Numbered from the stretch's first letter, positions 18,094 to 25,527 are shown. The stretch is 64,000 bases of DNA from Arthrobacter sp. ISL-72 (GCF_018613755.1 NZ_JAGGPP010000013.1:279411-343410), one strand, 5' to 3'. Notes: a model not told the origin generated them from the letters alone. Translations and numbers: made by a program.

Positions 18094-19212
18094 TTAGAGT
18101 GAGGCTCCCGCGAAGGAGGCAGCGACAGTGCTGCCGGCAACCTCGGGGAGATGGATGATGGTGGTGGCGATGGTGCGGGCCGTGCGATCGACTCCGACCA
18201 GCAGGTTTCCGTCGTGCTCCTCGCTCCAGGTCTCGATGACCCCGGCGGGGGTGCGGAGGCGCAACGTGGTTCCTAAGGCTTCGCCTGTGATGGTGTGCAG
18301 TATGGTGCCGCCGGTGCGGGCGGCCAGGGTCAGTGCAATGCTGCCGGTGATGGCAAGGGCGGGGTGGGGCTTGCCCATCGAGAGCATCATGACGTTGACG
18401 TCGCACGCGGGGTCCGATGCGGCGGGCGCGCCGACGACGGCGAGCTTAGGGATTGCACGGGCCGCCGCGGCGGGGGTCGGAGCCAAGCCCATCCGCACCG
18501 CTGCTTGCCGCCGGATCTGCTCAAGCGTGCCGAGCTGCTGCTCCAGCCCGGCCTGCCAGCTGTCGTACCGCGCAGGGTCCAGGCCCAGGTCCACGGCCCG
18601 GACGATGACGACTGGCGCTCCGGCATCCACCATGGACACGGTCCAGCGCGTTCCTCCGGCCATGATGGTGTCGGTCGCTGCGCCGGTGGGCAGCAGTGCA
18701 CCGGTGGTCTTACCGGCGGGGTCCTGGAAGCCGAGCCCCACCAGGTGACCGGGGAAGGGCACCCCGGGCATCTCCGCGGCCGGAACGTCGGGCAGTGCGC
18801 CGGCGGGCGTGGCCACGCGCTGCACGATGATTTGTCCGGTGTTGGTATTGCGGGTGACGATCCGGGTGACGTCCCCGTTGGGAACCACCCACCCTTTCTC
18901 GAGGGCGTAGAGGCCGACCACGGCAGAGCAGTTCCCGCAGTTGCTGCCCCAGTCAACTGCAGCTTCTTCGATGCCTACCTGTGCGAAGGTGAACTCAACG
19001 TCAACGCCGTCCCCGTGGAGTCGATGCAGGATCACGGCCTTGCTCGTGGTTGAGGTAGCCCCACCCACTCCGTCGATCTGCCGGGAATCGGGACTCCCGA
19101 ACAGGCGCGGCAGCAACACATCCAGGCTGGCGCCGCCGTCCTGAAGGTGCTCGGCTTCGAAGACCCAGCACTTGCTGGTGCCTCCGCGCATCCATTCCGC
19201 TTCTAACCTCAT
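18094..19212 (-). CDS. PrpF-family isomerase/tautomerase
   Basis: 372 residues from ATG 19212. The start MRLEAEWMRGGTSK and the motifs GSPDSRQIDGVGGATSTTSK and GSNCGNCSAVVG are diagnostic of PrpF, the diaminopimelate epimerase-fold family that includes 2-methylaconitate isomerase and 4-oxalomesaconate tautomerase. The Cys in GNCS is a likely catalytic base. AAGGAG lies 14 nt upstream of the ATG, rather far. First gene of an operon with the MatC-like carrier and divergent from a LysR regulator. The exact acid cannot be assigned. Confidence 0.85.
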   Translation of the reverse strand: MRLEAEWMRGGTSKCWVFEAEHLQDGGASLDVLLPRLFGSPDSRQIDGVGGATSTTSKAVILHRLHGDGVDVEFTFAQVGIEEAAVDWGSNCGNCSAVVGLYALEKGWVVPNGDVTRIVTRNTNTGQIIVQRVATPAGALPDVPAAEMPGVPFPGHLVGLGFQDPAGKTTGALLPTGAATDTIMAGGTRWTVSMVDAGAPVVIVRAVDLGLDPARYDSWQAGLEQQLGTLEQIRRQAAVRMGLAPTPAAAARAIPKLAVVGAPAASDPACDVNVMMLSMGKPHPALAITGSIALTLAARTGGTILHTITGEALGTTLRLRTPAGVIETWSEEHDGNLLVGVDRTARTIATTIIHLPEVAGSTVAASFAGASL

Positions 19213-19454
19213 TGTTTTACCCACATCTCCTTGTGCCTTCGTTTGGTATCGGCGCCTGAAACGAGCATGAGCCAGCTCACACGTTAAGACAATGTTCAAT
19301 AATCGAAGGGGGATGTAGAATTGCTTCAATCAATTCCGCTCAAAGGATACTTTCCATAGCGAATCCCCTCTTGAGCACGCTCTACACTGCTGGCGACGCC
19401 AGATTTTTTGACATGAATGTAGGCAATGAACCAAACCTGCGGAAGGATTAAGCG

Positions 19455-20393
19455 TTGCTTCACGAAGAAGATGACTATTTATTCGATATGCGGCGGCTTA
19501 CCCTGCTGCTGGAGGTAGTGGAGCAGGGATCGATCACCGCGGCGGCGGAGCTCCGGATGTACAGTCCCTCCGCGGTTTCGCAACAACTGCGCAAGCTGGA
19601 ACAGGAAGTGGGGCAGCCCCTGCTCAACCGGCGCTCCCGCGGTGTGGTGCCCACGGAGGCCGGCCAGATGCTGGCGGGCCACGCGCGCAAGATCGTCCGG
19701 CAAATGCAGGCAGCACAGTCCGACCTGAACCAGATCGCAGGCCTCAAGCGCGGATCCCTGACGGTCGGTACGTTCCCAACCCTGGCCGGATCATTCATGC
19801 CCATCGTCATCCGGGCGTTCAAGAAGCGTTATCCCGCCATCGGCCTCTCGCTGCGCAGCGCCCGCTTCGATGAACTCGTGGCAGACCTCGAATCCGGAGT
19901 CACCGGATTGTGCCTGCTCTGGGACTACCCCTGGAACCCCTTTCACGACGACTCCATCCGAGTAACCGAAGTCTTCCGTGAGAGCACCGTGGTCCTGGTA
20001 GCCCGGGGCCACCGGCTGGCCGAGCGGGAGCAGGTAAGCATGGAGGATCTCCGCAACGAGTCCTGGATCGTCCGCGCGGAAGCGCATCCAGCAGTGGAGG
20101 TACTGCAGCGCTCGGCCCACGAAGCCGGGTTCGAACCAGCCATTGCTTTCCTGGCCAACGACTACCAGGAAGCCCAAGCCATGGTCAGCGTCGGAATGGG
20201 CGTGGCCATGGTCCCCAAAACGGCCGTGGCACTGCAGCACCCCGATGTAAAGGTGCTCAGCCTCGGCGACGCCGCACCCCTGCGGCGGATACTCCTGGCG
20301 CAGCGTCAGGACAAGGTCTACGCCCCGGCAGAGGTCGCCTTCCACTCAACCCTCTTGGAAATCGCCCGTGAACGATCCGGAGACTACCTATAG
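19455..20393 (+). CDS. LysR-family transcriptional regulator
   Basis: 312 residues. Helix-turn-helix at about residues 12-70 (LTLLLEVVEQGSITAAAELR, SPSAVSQQLRKLEQEVGQPL) and an effector domain beginning GSLTVGTFPTLAGSFMP. TTG 19455 is supported by GGAAGGA 7 nt upstream; ATG 19488 (MRRLTLLLEV) is the alternative. Divergent from the PrpF-carrier operon across 242 bp, the usual layout for a LysR activator of that operon. Confidence 0.86.
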   Translation: MLHEEDDYLFDMRRLTLLLEVVEQGSITAAAELRMYSPSAVSQQLRKLEQEVGQPLLNRRSRGVVPTEAGQMLAGHARKIVRQMQAAQSDLNQIAGLKRGSLTVGTFPTLAGSFMPIVIRAFKKRYPAIGLSLRSARFDELVADLESGVTGLCLLWDYPWNPFHDDSIRVTEVFRESTVVLVARGHRLAEREQVSMEDLRNESWIVRAEAHPAVEVLQRSAHEAGFEPAIAFLANDYQEAQAMVSVGMGVAMVPKTAVALQHPDVKVLSLGDAAPLRRILLAQRQDKVYAPAEVAFHSTLLEIARERSGDYL

Positions 20394-20436
20394 CCACGGC
20401 AGCACCTTGGCTGAACGCAGCCACCGACTCCTGCGG

Positions 20437-20512
20437 CGTTGGCGTGCGTTTTCCCGGAGGGGGATGGTCAGGAGCGCACCTTCGTGGCATGGCCCCTGGT
20501 GAGAACCAGCGG
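20437..20512 (+). repeat. Copy of the DUF4383 gene 3' end and flank
   Basis: About 75 bp closely matching 24403-24478: both read GGCGTTGGC.TGCGTTT at the left and share an identical run from ATGGTCAGGAGCGCACC to GAGAACCAGC. At 24403 this is the end of the DUF4383 gene plus its flank; here it is detached and joined to a mazF relic, so it marks a past duplication or rearrangement. Confidence 0.75.
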
Positions 20513-20514
20513 AG

Positions 20515-20709
20515 CTGTGATCATCCAGGGTGACCTGTTGCGGCCTCAGACTCGGTCACCCCTCTGCCGCTGACGTTCCACCTGACGGAAGCCCCGCTGC
20601 TGAGGCTGATGGTTGATCCCGAACAGCTCTCCGGCTTGGAGCAAGTCAGCCAGTGGTGGATAAGCTCACAACAGTGCGGCGTGCCAACTTCGGAAAGCGG
20701 ATAGGCCTC
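20515..20709 (+). pseudogene. mazF relic with frameshifts
   Basis: Translating in shifting frames gives AVIIQGDLL, then TPLPLTFHLTEAPLLRLMVD and PEQLSGLEQVSQ, then VDKLTTVRRANFGKRIG. These align in order with the intact MazF at 2695 (ALIIQDDLF, TLLPLTSHLTDAPLLRLTVD, VDKLTTVRRTNLGHRIG). The start region is missing, a TGA ends the first frame, and at least two indels break it. A non-functional remnant of a second mazEF-type locus. Confidence 0.85.
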
Positions 20710-20715
20710 CGATTC

Positions 20716-20750
20716 CCAGTCCCAGCGGATCAGCTCCTGCTCCCGCAGGA
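20716..20750 (-). pseudogene. jetD 3'-end relic
   Basis: On the minus strand this reads LREQELIRWDWE, matching the ends of the two intact JetD proteins (RLEQELISWDWAL and RLEQELINWDWAL); most bases match 7335-7370 and 27805-27840. Only about 35 bp survive, directly abutting the mazF relic. It has the same orientation as both intact jet operons. Confidence 0.7.
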
Positions 20751-20752
20751 CC

Positions 20753-20794
20753 GGTTTGGGGCAGGAACCCGCTCACCGATTCCTGCCCCAAACC
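20753..20794. terminator. 15-bp perfect hairpin beside the jetD relic
   Basis: GGTTTGGGGCAGGAA and its exact complement separated by 12 nt. There is no T-run, so it may be a terminator remnant or a small palindromic repeat. It starts 2 bp after the jetD relic. The remaining sequence to 20931 shows no gene. Confidence 0.5.
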
Positions 20795-20931
20795 TGCACT
20801 AGTACTGCGGATAACTGCCCGAATCCTTGATGCGACGGAGTCACCCTAAATTCAACAACACCGGATGAGGCTCCACCGAAGCCGGCGAGGGAAGCAACAG
20901 AGGCTGCAAGAACTAGAAAGCAGGAAGTGCC

Positions 20932-21402
20932 ATGAGTCAAGCCTTAACCCTGGACGAACTCACCGCGACTGGGGGCGTCATCACCGATGACCGCCCCGTT
21001 GACTTCCACACGCTGGGGCTCGCCGGATGCGTCGACAGGCTGACCACCCCCCTTCGCCAGGGAGGAACCTATATCCGGTGGGAGACGCCGCATCACGGTA
21101 TCGAAATACCGGCAGCCTGTGCCGCCCTGCTTTACCACGCCGCCCAGGAAGCACTCACCAACGCGTTTAAATACGCGCATGCCACCGAGCTGACCGTTCG
21201 GCTGGCGGCCGTCTACCACGGCATCCGGCTGACCATCACGGATAACGGGATCGGTTTTGAGAGCCAGGCGCCTAGCAGCAGGCACCGTGGGTTCGGTGTG
21301 CGGCTGATGACCATCGCCGTCCACGAAGCCGGCGGCACCATCGCCATTGACTCCGAATCCGGCAACGGCACGCGCGTGACCATCACGCTTCCTCTGGATT
21401 AG
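20932..21402 (+). CDS. Stand-alone HATPase domain protein (histidine kinase fragment-like)
   Basis: 156 residues holding essentially only a GHKL ATPase domain: N box AAQEALTNAFKYAHATEL, G1 box TDNGIGF, GFGVRLM lid and G2 GNGTRVTITLP. It most resembles the C-terminal ATPase of NarL-type (HisKA_3) kinases, but the phosphoacceptor His domain, sensor and partner response regulator are all missing. The 31 N-terminal residues are not recognised. It may be a decayed kinase, or an anti-sigma/HATPase-like regulator. Own ribosome site GGAAGTG. Confidence 0.75.
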   Translation: MSQALTLDELTATGGVITDDRPVDFHTLGLAGCVDRLTTPLRQGGTYIRWETPHHGIEIPAACAALLYHAAQEALTNAFKYAHATELTVRLAAVYHGIRLTITDNGIGFESQAPSSRHRGFGVRLMTIAVHEAGGTIAIDSESGNGTRVTITLPLD

Positions 21403-21492
21403 CGGCCGACGCCCTGAACCGCGGCCTACCCGCCACGAGGCGCTATCCGGGACCGGGCGCATACTGAGGGCAGCGCCAGAAGGCGTAGTCCT

Positions 21493-21939
21493 GTGGGAGT
21501 GGTGAGCGTGATGGTTGCTTCAAACTTTGAGGGCGTCGTCGAGCGTCTGCGTGCCGCACTTGCCGACATTATGAAGGGCGATCCTGTGCCCTGTCAGGCG
21601 CTTTTCGCCAAGAACGACGACGTGACCCTGGCCAATCCGCTGGGCGGCGTATCCCGGGGGTGGGACGATGTGGCGGCCAGCATCGCTAAGGCAGCGGCGA
21701 TCTACCGTGACGGTGAGGTCGTGTCCATGGAAAACCAGGGCACCGTCGTCGTCGGGGATCTTGCCTATGTGGTGCTGATCGAGCGGTTCAGGGTTCGGGT
21801 TGCAGGACGGGCCGATCTGGACGACGTGGCTCTCCGCACGACGAACATTTATCGGCGTGAGGGCAACGAATGGCTGCTTGTCCACCGTCAGGCCGATCCC
21901 CGAGTTGGTGCACAGGCGCCCGAGTCGGTAGTCCAGTAG
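21493..21939 (+). CDS. SnoaL-like / DUF4440 NTF2-fold protein
   Basis: 148 residues with NTF2-fold features: an N-terminal helix, a DVTLANPLGGVSRGWDDV strand-turn and a final IYRREGNEWLLVHRQADPR strand pair typical of YybH/DUF4440 proteins (steroid isomerase-like fold, function usually unknown). GTG 21493 or ATG 21511 could be the start. Convergent with a second NTF2-fold gene 18 bp away. Confidence 0.75.
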   Translation: MGVVSVMVASNFEGVVERLRAALADIMKGDPVPCQALFAKNDDVTLANPLGGVSRGWDDVAASIAKAAAIYRDGEVVSMENQGTVVVGDLAYVVLIERFRVRVAGRADLDDVALRTTNIYRREGNEWLLVHRQADPRVGAQAPESVVQ

Positions 21940-21956
21940 GCCCGCCGGGCACTCCT

Positions 21957-22328
21957 TCAAACACCATGATTTCGCAGTGGCCGGTGGCGGTGAGGGCGGG
22001 GAAGACGAAGATGATCAAAGTTGCTGTGCGTCGCCCGGAAGGCTCCGTCGGACGGCGTCCCGCGGTACGCCGCCTGCTGAGTGTGCCGACCGATGGCGAC
22101 GACGGTGGTGGCGTACTCGCGCACGACCACGTCGTCCCAAGTGAGTGAGGAGGTGACCAGATCGCCGCTGCGGTAGCGGTCGAGCCACTGCTGTTTGTCG
22201 AGGACGAACCCGAGCGGGCCGACCAGTGTGAAGTCGGCGACGGTCATGGCGTCGAGGGCGTCGACATCGCCGCGCACCTCGGCGTCGGCCCAGTGCTGCC
22301 CGAACGCGCGGATCTCGGTATCGGTCAT
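21957..22328 (-). CDS. SnoaL-like NTF2-fold protein with odd C-terminus
   Basis: 123 residues starting MTDTEIRAFGQHWADAEVRG with DALDAMTVADFTLVGPLGFV and LDKQQWLDRYRSGDL, the standard DUF4440/SnoaL pattern. The normal closing strand (RDGDRWLLAG-type) is replaced by an Arg/His-rich tail HLRLPRPHRHRPLRNHGV, which suggests a frameshift within the last 30 codons. The divergent neighbour at 22499 is a DHFR-like reductase. Confidence 0.65.
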   Translation of the reverse strand: MTDTEIRAFGQHWADAEVRGDVDALDAMTVADFTLVGPLGFVLDKQQWLDRYRSGDLVTSSLTWDDVVVREYATTVVAIGRHTQQAAYRGTPSDGAFRATHSNFDHLRLPRPHRHRPLRNHGV

Positions 22329-22498
22329 GATTGGTCCTTTCGGAGTGGACGGTCGTCAAGGAACGGTACGGCGGGGCAATCCGCCGTGGCAAGGACCCCC
22401 GGCCGTTCCCTCGCCGCCGTCTTGCTGACTACGCTGATCCTTGCCGCCGTCTTGGCCGTGTCCCTCCACACCCATCAACCGCGCTCGAGGAGACAATC

Positions 22499-23077
22499 AT
22501 GACCGCTACCTACACCTTCGACGTCTTTTCCAGCCTCGATGGCTTCGGCGCCGCCGGCGGCAACTGGACCGGCTACTGGGGCAAGCAAGGCCCCGAGCTG
22601 CTCGACCACCGCTTCGCCTTGTACGGCGAGGAGCAGCGGATGGTCATCGGGGCCAACACATATCGGATGTTCGCGGAGATGCTGGCCTCGAGCACCGAGG
22701 AGTCCGACGTGCGCGACCCATGGGTCACCCGGATGAGGAACCTGCCGGCCACGGTGGTCTCGACCACACTGGAAGGGCCCCTCGACTGGCCGGACGGGAC
22801 CGTCGTGAGCGGCGACGCCGTCGACGTCGTCGCCCGGCTCAAGGAGGAGTCCGATGTGCCGTTGCGCTCGCACGGCAGCCTGTCGATGAACCGGGCGCTG
22901 ATGGCCGCCGGCCTGGTCGACCGCGTCCAGGTGACGATCTTCCCTGTGATTACCGGACAGACCGGGCTGGACCCGATCTTCCAGGGTGCGGCCGACTTCG
23001 ACCTCCAGCTGATTGAGAGCCGGACGCTCGACGGCAACATCCAAGAGCTCATCTACCGGCCCACTCTGCATGTCTGA
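22499..23077 (+). CDS. Dihydrofolate reductase / RibD C-terminal family protein
   Basis: 192 residues from ATG 22499 with GAGGAG upstream; the open frame extends further 5' but with no start signal. MTATYTFDVFSSLDGFGA opening, ANTYRMFAEM and HGSLSMNRALMAAGLVD plus TIFPVITGQTG closing match the RibD C-terminal (DHFR-fold) reductase family found widely in actinobacteria. Presumed NADPH-dependent reductase of unknown substrate. Confidence 0.8.
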   Translation: MTATYTFDVFSSLDGFGAAGGNWTGYWGKQGPELLDHRFALYGEEQRMVIGANTYRMFAEMLASSTEESDVRDPWVTRMRNLPATVVSTTLEGPLDWPDGTVVSGDAVDVVARLKEESDVPLRSHGSLSMNRALMAAGLVDRVQVTIFPVITGQTGLDPIFQGAADFDLQLIESRTLDGNIQELIYRPTLHV

Positions 23078-23274
23078 GTCCGCCATGGACCGCACCCCGT
23101 CAAGGAGCCGAACCTGACCCGGAGGTTCGCCTGCGCGCCTTCTTCCGAACGCTACGACCAACCCGATAACCGCCGAGCCGGACGTGGAAGTCTGGCCGGG
23201 AGCGCGGACGTGCCAATGAACGTTTGTGCAGATGGTCCAGGCGGTTTCTTACCCCGCCGGCCCTCTGACCAAAT

Positions 23275-23290
23275 GCTACTGACCAGTAGC
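23275..23290. promoter_or_regulatory. Palindrome GCTACTG-AC-CAGTAGC upstream of lipase
   Basis: Perfect 7-bp inverted repeat with a 2-bp spacer in the 402-bp gap 23078-23479, about 190 bp before the lipase start. The spacing suits a TetR- or MarR-type operator, but no regulator gene is adjacent. Nothing else coding was recognised in the gap. Confidence 0.35.
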
Positions 23291-23479
23291 TTTGATGTGA
23301 GTGCGGGTGTTTCGCCCGTGGGGGAGAGGCTCCGCCCGGCGCCCCTCTTCCGCGCACATTCGTGCAGTTAGTGCCGCACGTCCTTCCGGGATGCCTAGCA
23401 TTTGAGGACCGCAGCCAAGACTTGGCTGCGAAAAATCAACATCTGGCCCACCCCCTGACACACGAACAACGAGGTTTCT

Positions 23480-24328
23480 ATGTCACTGCTTACCAGAACC
23501 GTGTCTATCGCCGCAGCCGCCGTCCTTGCCGGCACCCTTGCCGTGGCTCCCGCCCAGGCGGACATCGTTCAAATTTCCCCGCCCGGAGCCAACGACTGGT
23601 CCTGCAAGCCGTCCGCCCAGCACCCGTACCCCGTGGTTCTGGTGCCTGGGACCTTCGAGAGCATGGCGAAGAACTGGTCCACCTTGGCGCCCTACCTGAA
23701 AGGCTCCGGGTACTGCGTTTTTGCCCTCAACTACGGCGAGACGAACGGCGTGTATGCCACCGCGCCAGTGACCGAATCCGCGAAGGAACTTGCCCCGTTC
23801 GTTGACGCGGTACGTGCTGCCACCGGGGCCAAACAAGTGGATCTCGTGGGCCACAGCCAGGGTGGCATGATGCCCCGCTACTACATGGGCTTTCTGGGCG
23901 GAGCCAAGTATGTCCACCACCTGGTCGGGATCGCACCTTCGAACCACGGCACGGAAGGTGTGATCGTTCCGCCGCCGGGGGTTGTCCCTGATCCGGACTA
24001 CGCCGGCCTGGGCTGTGCTGCCTGCGCCGACCAGCAGGCCGGATCGACTTTCATGCAGAAGCTCAATTCCGTCGGCGACACCGTTGCAGGACCCTCCTAC
24101 ACCGTCATTTCCACGGTCCATGACGAGGTGGTTATTCCCTACAACAGCCAGTTCCTTAGCGGCCCGGCCCGGCAGGTCGCCAATATCACCATCCAGGACA
24201 AGTGCCCGGCCGATCTCTTCGAACACGACCAGACGCCGAACGACCCCGTGGTCCACCAGCTCGTGGCCAACGCATTGGCACAGGCTTCCGGCCCCGCCGA
24301 CCCGGCCTACCAGCCCAGCTGCATTTAG
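23480..24328 (+). CDS. Secreted alpha/beta hydrolase, class 2-type lipase
   Basis: 282 residues. Signal peptide 1-27 ending APAQA|D; lipase fold with oxyanion-loop VVLVPGTF (52-59) and nucleophile elbow GHSQGG (Ser126). A later THD-type acidic residue (VHDEVVIPY) and EHDQ His complete a plausible triad. Four Cys in the mature part could make disulphides (CKPS, YCVF, LGCAACAD). Similar to Streptomyces and Propionibacterium extracellular lipases that hydrolyse short- to medium-chain acylglycerols. Ribosome site CGAGG before the ATG. Confidence 0.88.
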   Translation: MSLLTRTVSIAAAAVLAGTLAVAPAQADIVQISPPGANDWSCKPSAQHPYPVVLVPGTFESMAKNWSTLAPYLKGSGYCVFALNYGETNGVYATAPVTESAKELAPFVDAVRAATGAKQVDLVGHSQGGMMPRYYMGFLGGAKYVHHLVGIAPSNHGTEGVIVPPPGVVPDPDYAGLGCAACADQQAGSTFMQKLNSVGDTVAGPSYTVISTVHDEVVIPYNSQFLSGPARQVANITIQDKCPADLFEHDQTPNDPVVHQLVANALAQASGPADPAYQPSCI

Positions 24329-24364
24329 CTGCCGTGAGCGGCCCGGACGAAAGCCGGGAACGCG

Positions 24365-24402
24365 CGACGGCGGGACTCACCATCGGGTGAGTCCCGCCGT
24401 CG
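24365..24402. terminator. Bidirectional hairpin terminator
   Basis: Perfect 17-bp stem (CGACGGCGGGACTCACC and complement) with a 4-nt loop, between the convergent lipase and DUF4383 genes. No U-run follows, but stem strength and location favour a shared terminator. The duplicated 75-bp segment starts right at its edge. Confidence 0.7.
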
Positions 24403-24478
24403 GGCGTTGGCCTGCGTTTCCCCAGAGAGAAATGGTCAGGAGCGCACCTTCGTGGCATGGCCCCTGGTGAGAACCAGC
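24403..24478. repeat. Source copy of the 75-bp repeat at 20437
   Basis: End of the DUF4383 gene and its short flank; a near-identical copy lies 4 kb upstream in the debris region at 20437-20512. Confidence 0.75.
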
Positions 24479-24891
24479 GCGAGGGCGATCATGCCGACGC
24501 CGAGCAGCAGGTGCAGTCCGTTGTCGAAGGCGTTCAGCGGGACGAAGTTCGCCGCGGATTCCTGGTCGAACACCAGGCCGTAGACGAACAGGACCAGGTA
24601 CACGATTCCGCCGTAGAGGAGGAAGGAGCGCGCGCCGGTGGCGCTGCGGGCCAGGAGCAGGCCGGCGGCGCCGAAGAGGAGGTGGACGACGTTGTGTAGC
24701 ACTGAGACCTGGAAGAGGCCCAGCAGCATGGCCTCGGAGTGGTGGCCGGCAAATTGCAGCTCGCCTTAGTTGCTGGTGATGCCGGGGACGAAGCCCAGGA
24801 CACCGACCAGCAGGAACACGGCGCCGACCAGCATTGATGCCTTCTGGACGTTGGTGCGTGTGGCGGTGCCGGTGCTGGTGTGTGTTGCCAT
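24436..24891 (-). pseudogene. DUF4383 membrane protein interrupted by an in-frame stop
   Basis: From ATG 24891 the frame reads MATHTSTGTATRTNVQKASM then LVGAVFLLVGVLGFVPGITS N, meets TAA at 24766-24768, and continues in the same frame with GELQFAGHHSEAMLLGLFQV and SVLHNVVHLLFGAAGLL to residue 151. The whole is a normal four-helix DUF4383 protein. At the stop, relatives have a Tyr-type codon (TTNYGELQFAGH), so a single base change to TAA is enough. Either a recent nonsense mutation or a sequence error. A downstream ATG at 24729 could still give the last three helices. Confidence 0.8.
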
Positions 24892-24967
24892 GATGATCTC
24901 CTTGATGCGGTATCTGTTTTATGGATCAGCCGGTCTTTTTGCCAGCTAACCCAAGGGGTTATGCCAG

Positions 24968-25093
24968 CTATTTGGGCGCCAGCGCATTCCGGATGGGTCC
25001 ATGGATAAACAATTGGGGATCGCAGTATTCAAACCGCTGCAGCTGCCGGCGGACACCGTGATCGCCACCGGTAACCACGTCAACTTCCTTTGA
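24968..25093 (+). pseudogene. jetD internal fragment relic
   Basis: The plus strand reads LFGRQRIPDGSMDKQLG, then IAVFKPLQLPADTVIATGNH VNFL before a TGA. This aligns with the Toprim entry of intact JetD copy 2 (VRFRILDPSVDVLGG... EAFSTLRLPVDTVIATENQV NFLALP). The Glu that should lie in TENQ is Gly here, about seven residues are missing in the middle, and everything beyond NFL is lost. Orientation is opposite to both intact jet operons. The rest of the gap 24892-25250 shows nothing recognisable. Confidence 0.75.
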
Positions 25094-25250
25094 CGCCGCA
25101 CCGTTGGAATTGTCTGTATCGCATGCGTGTGCCGCGGATGCGGCGCGGAGGGGTGCCACCCACAGGACCTTCGCCTATCTTGCCCGAAACCTTCGCCCAT
25201 CTTGCTCGAACAGGGTCAGCATGAATTCATGACTGGAAGGAGTGAACATC

Positions 25251-25400
25251 ATGGCTGATGACAAAGAACTACCGGACTGGGTTTCCCCGCGCAAACAGCG
25301 GGAGATTGACAACCAGGCAGCATTTCTGCGCTATCTGCTGGACCGTGAAGACTCGTTAGGCGACGGGAACCATGAACGATTACTTTCCCCGTCGTCGTGA
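25251..25400 (+). CDS. Small acidic/charged protein, unknown
   Basis: 49 residues, MADDKELPDWVSPRKQREID then NQAAFLRYLLDREDSLGDGN. A good ribosome site (GAAGGAG) precedes the ATG. Mostly polar and likely helical, no membrane segment. Overlaps the next small gene by 29 bp, which suggests a coupled pair. Not recognised. Confidence 0.5.
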   Translation: MADDKELPDWVSPRKQREIDNQAAFLRYLLDREDSLGDGNHERLLSPSS

Positions 25401-25527
25401 ACCGTATGACGCGCGTTGGGCCGTCAAAAGGGATCTAGCGAACATCATCGCCAAATACACCGACAGGGGCGACCATGAAACCGCCGCAGTCTACATAGAA
25501 GCACTTGCCCGTTACGACGGGGACTGA
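25372..25527 (+). CDS. Small basic protein, unknown, overlapping its neighbour
   Basis: 51 residues, MNDYFPRRREPYDARWAVKR then DLANIIAKYTDRGDHETAAV YIEALARYDGD. Basic N-terminus, helical C-terminus. Starts inside the preceding small gene in another frame. The compact overlapping pair beside jetD debris resembles the layout of a small toxin-antitoxin or phage-type pair, but no family was recognised. Confidence 0.45.
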   Translation: MNDYFPRRREPYDARWAVKRDLANIIAKYTDRGDHETAAVYIEALARYDGD

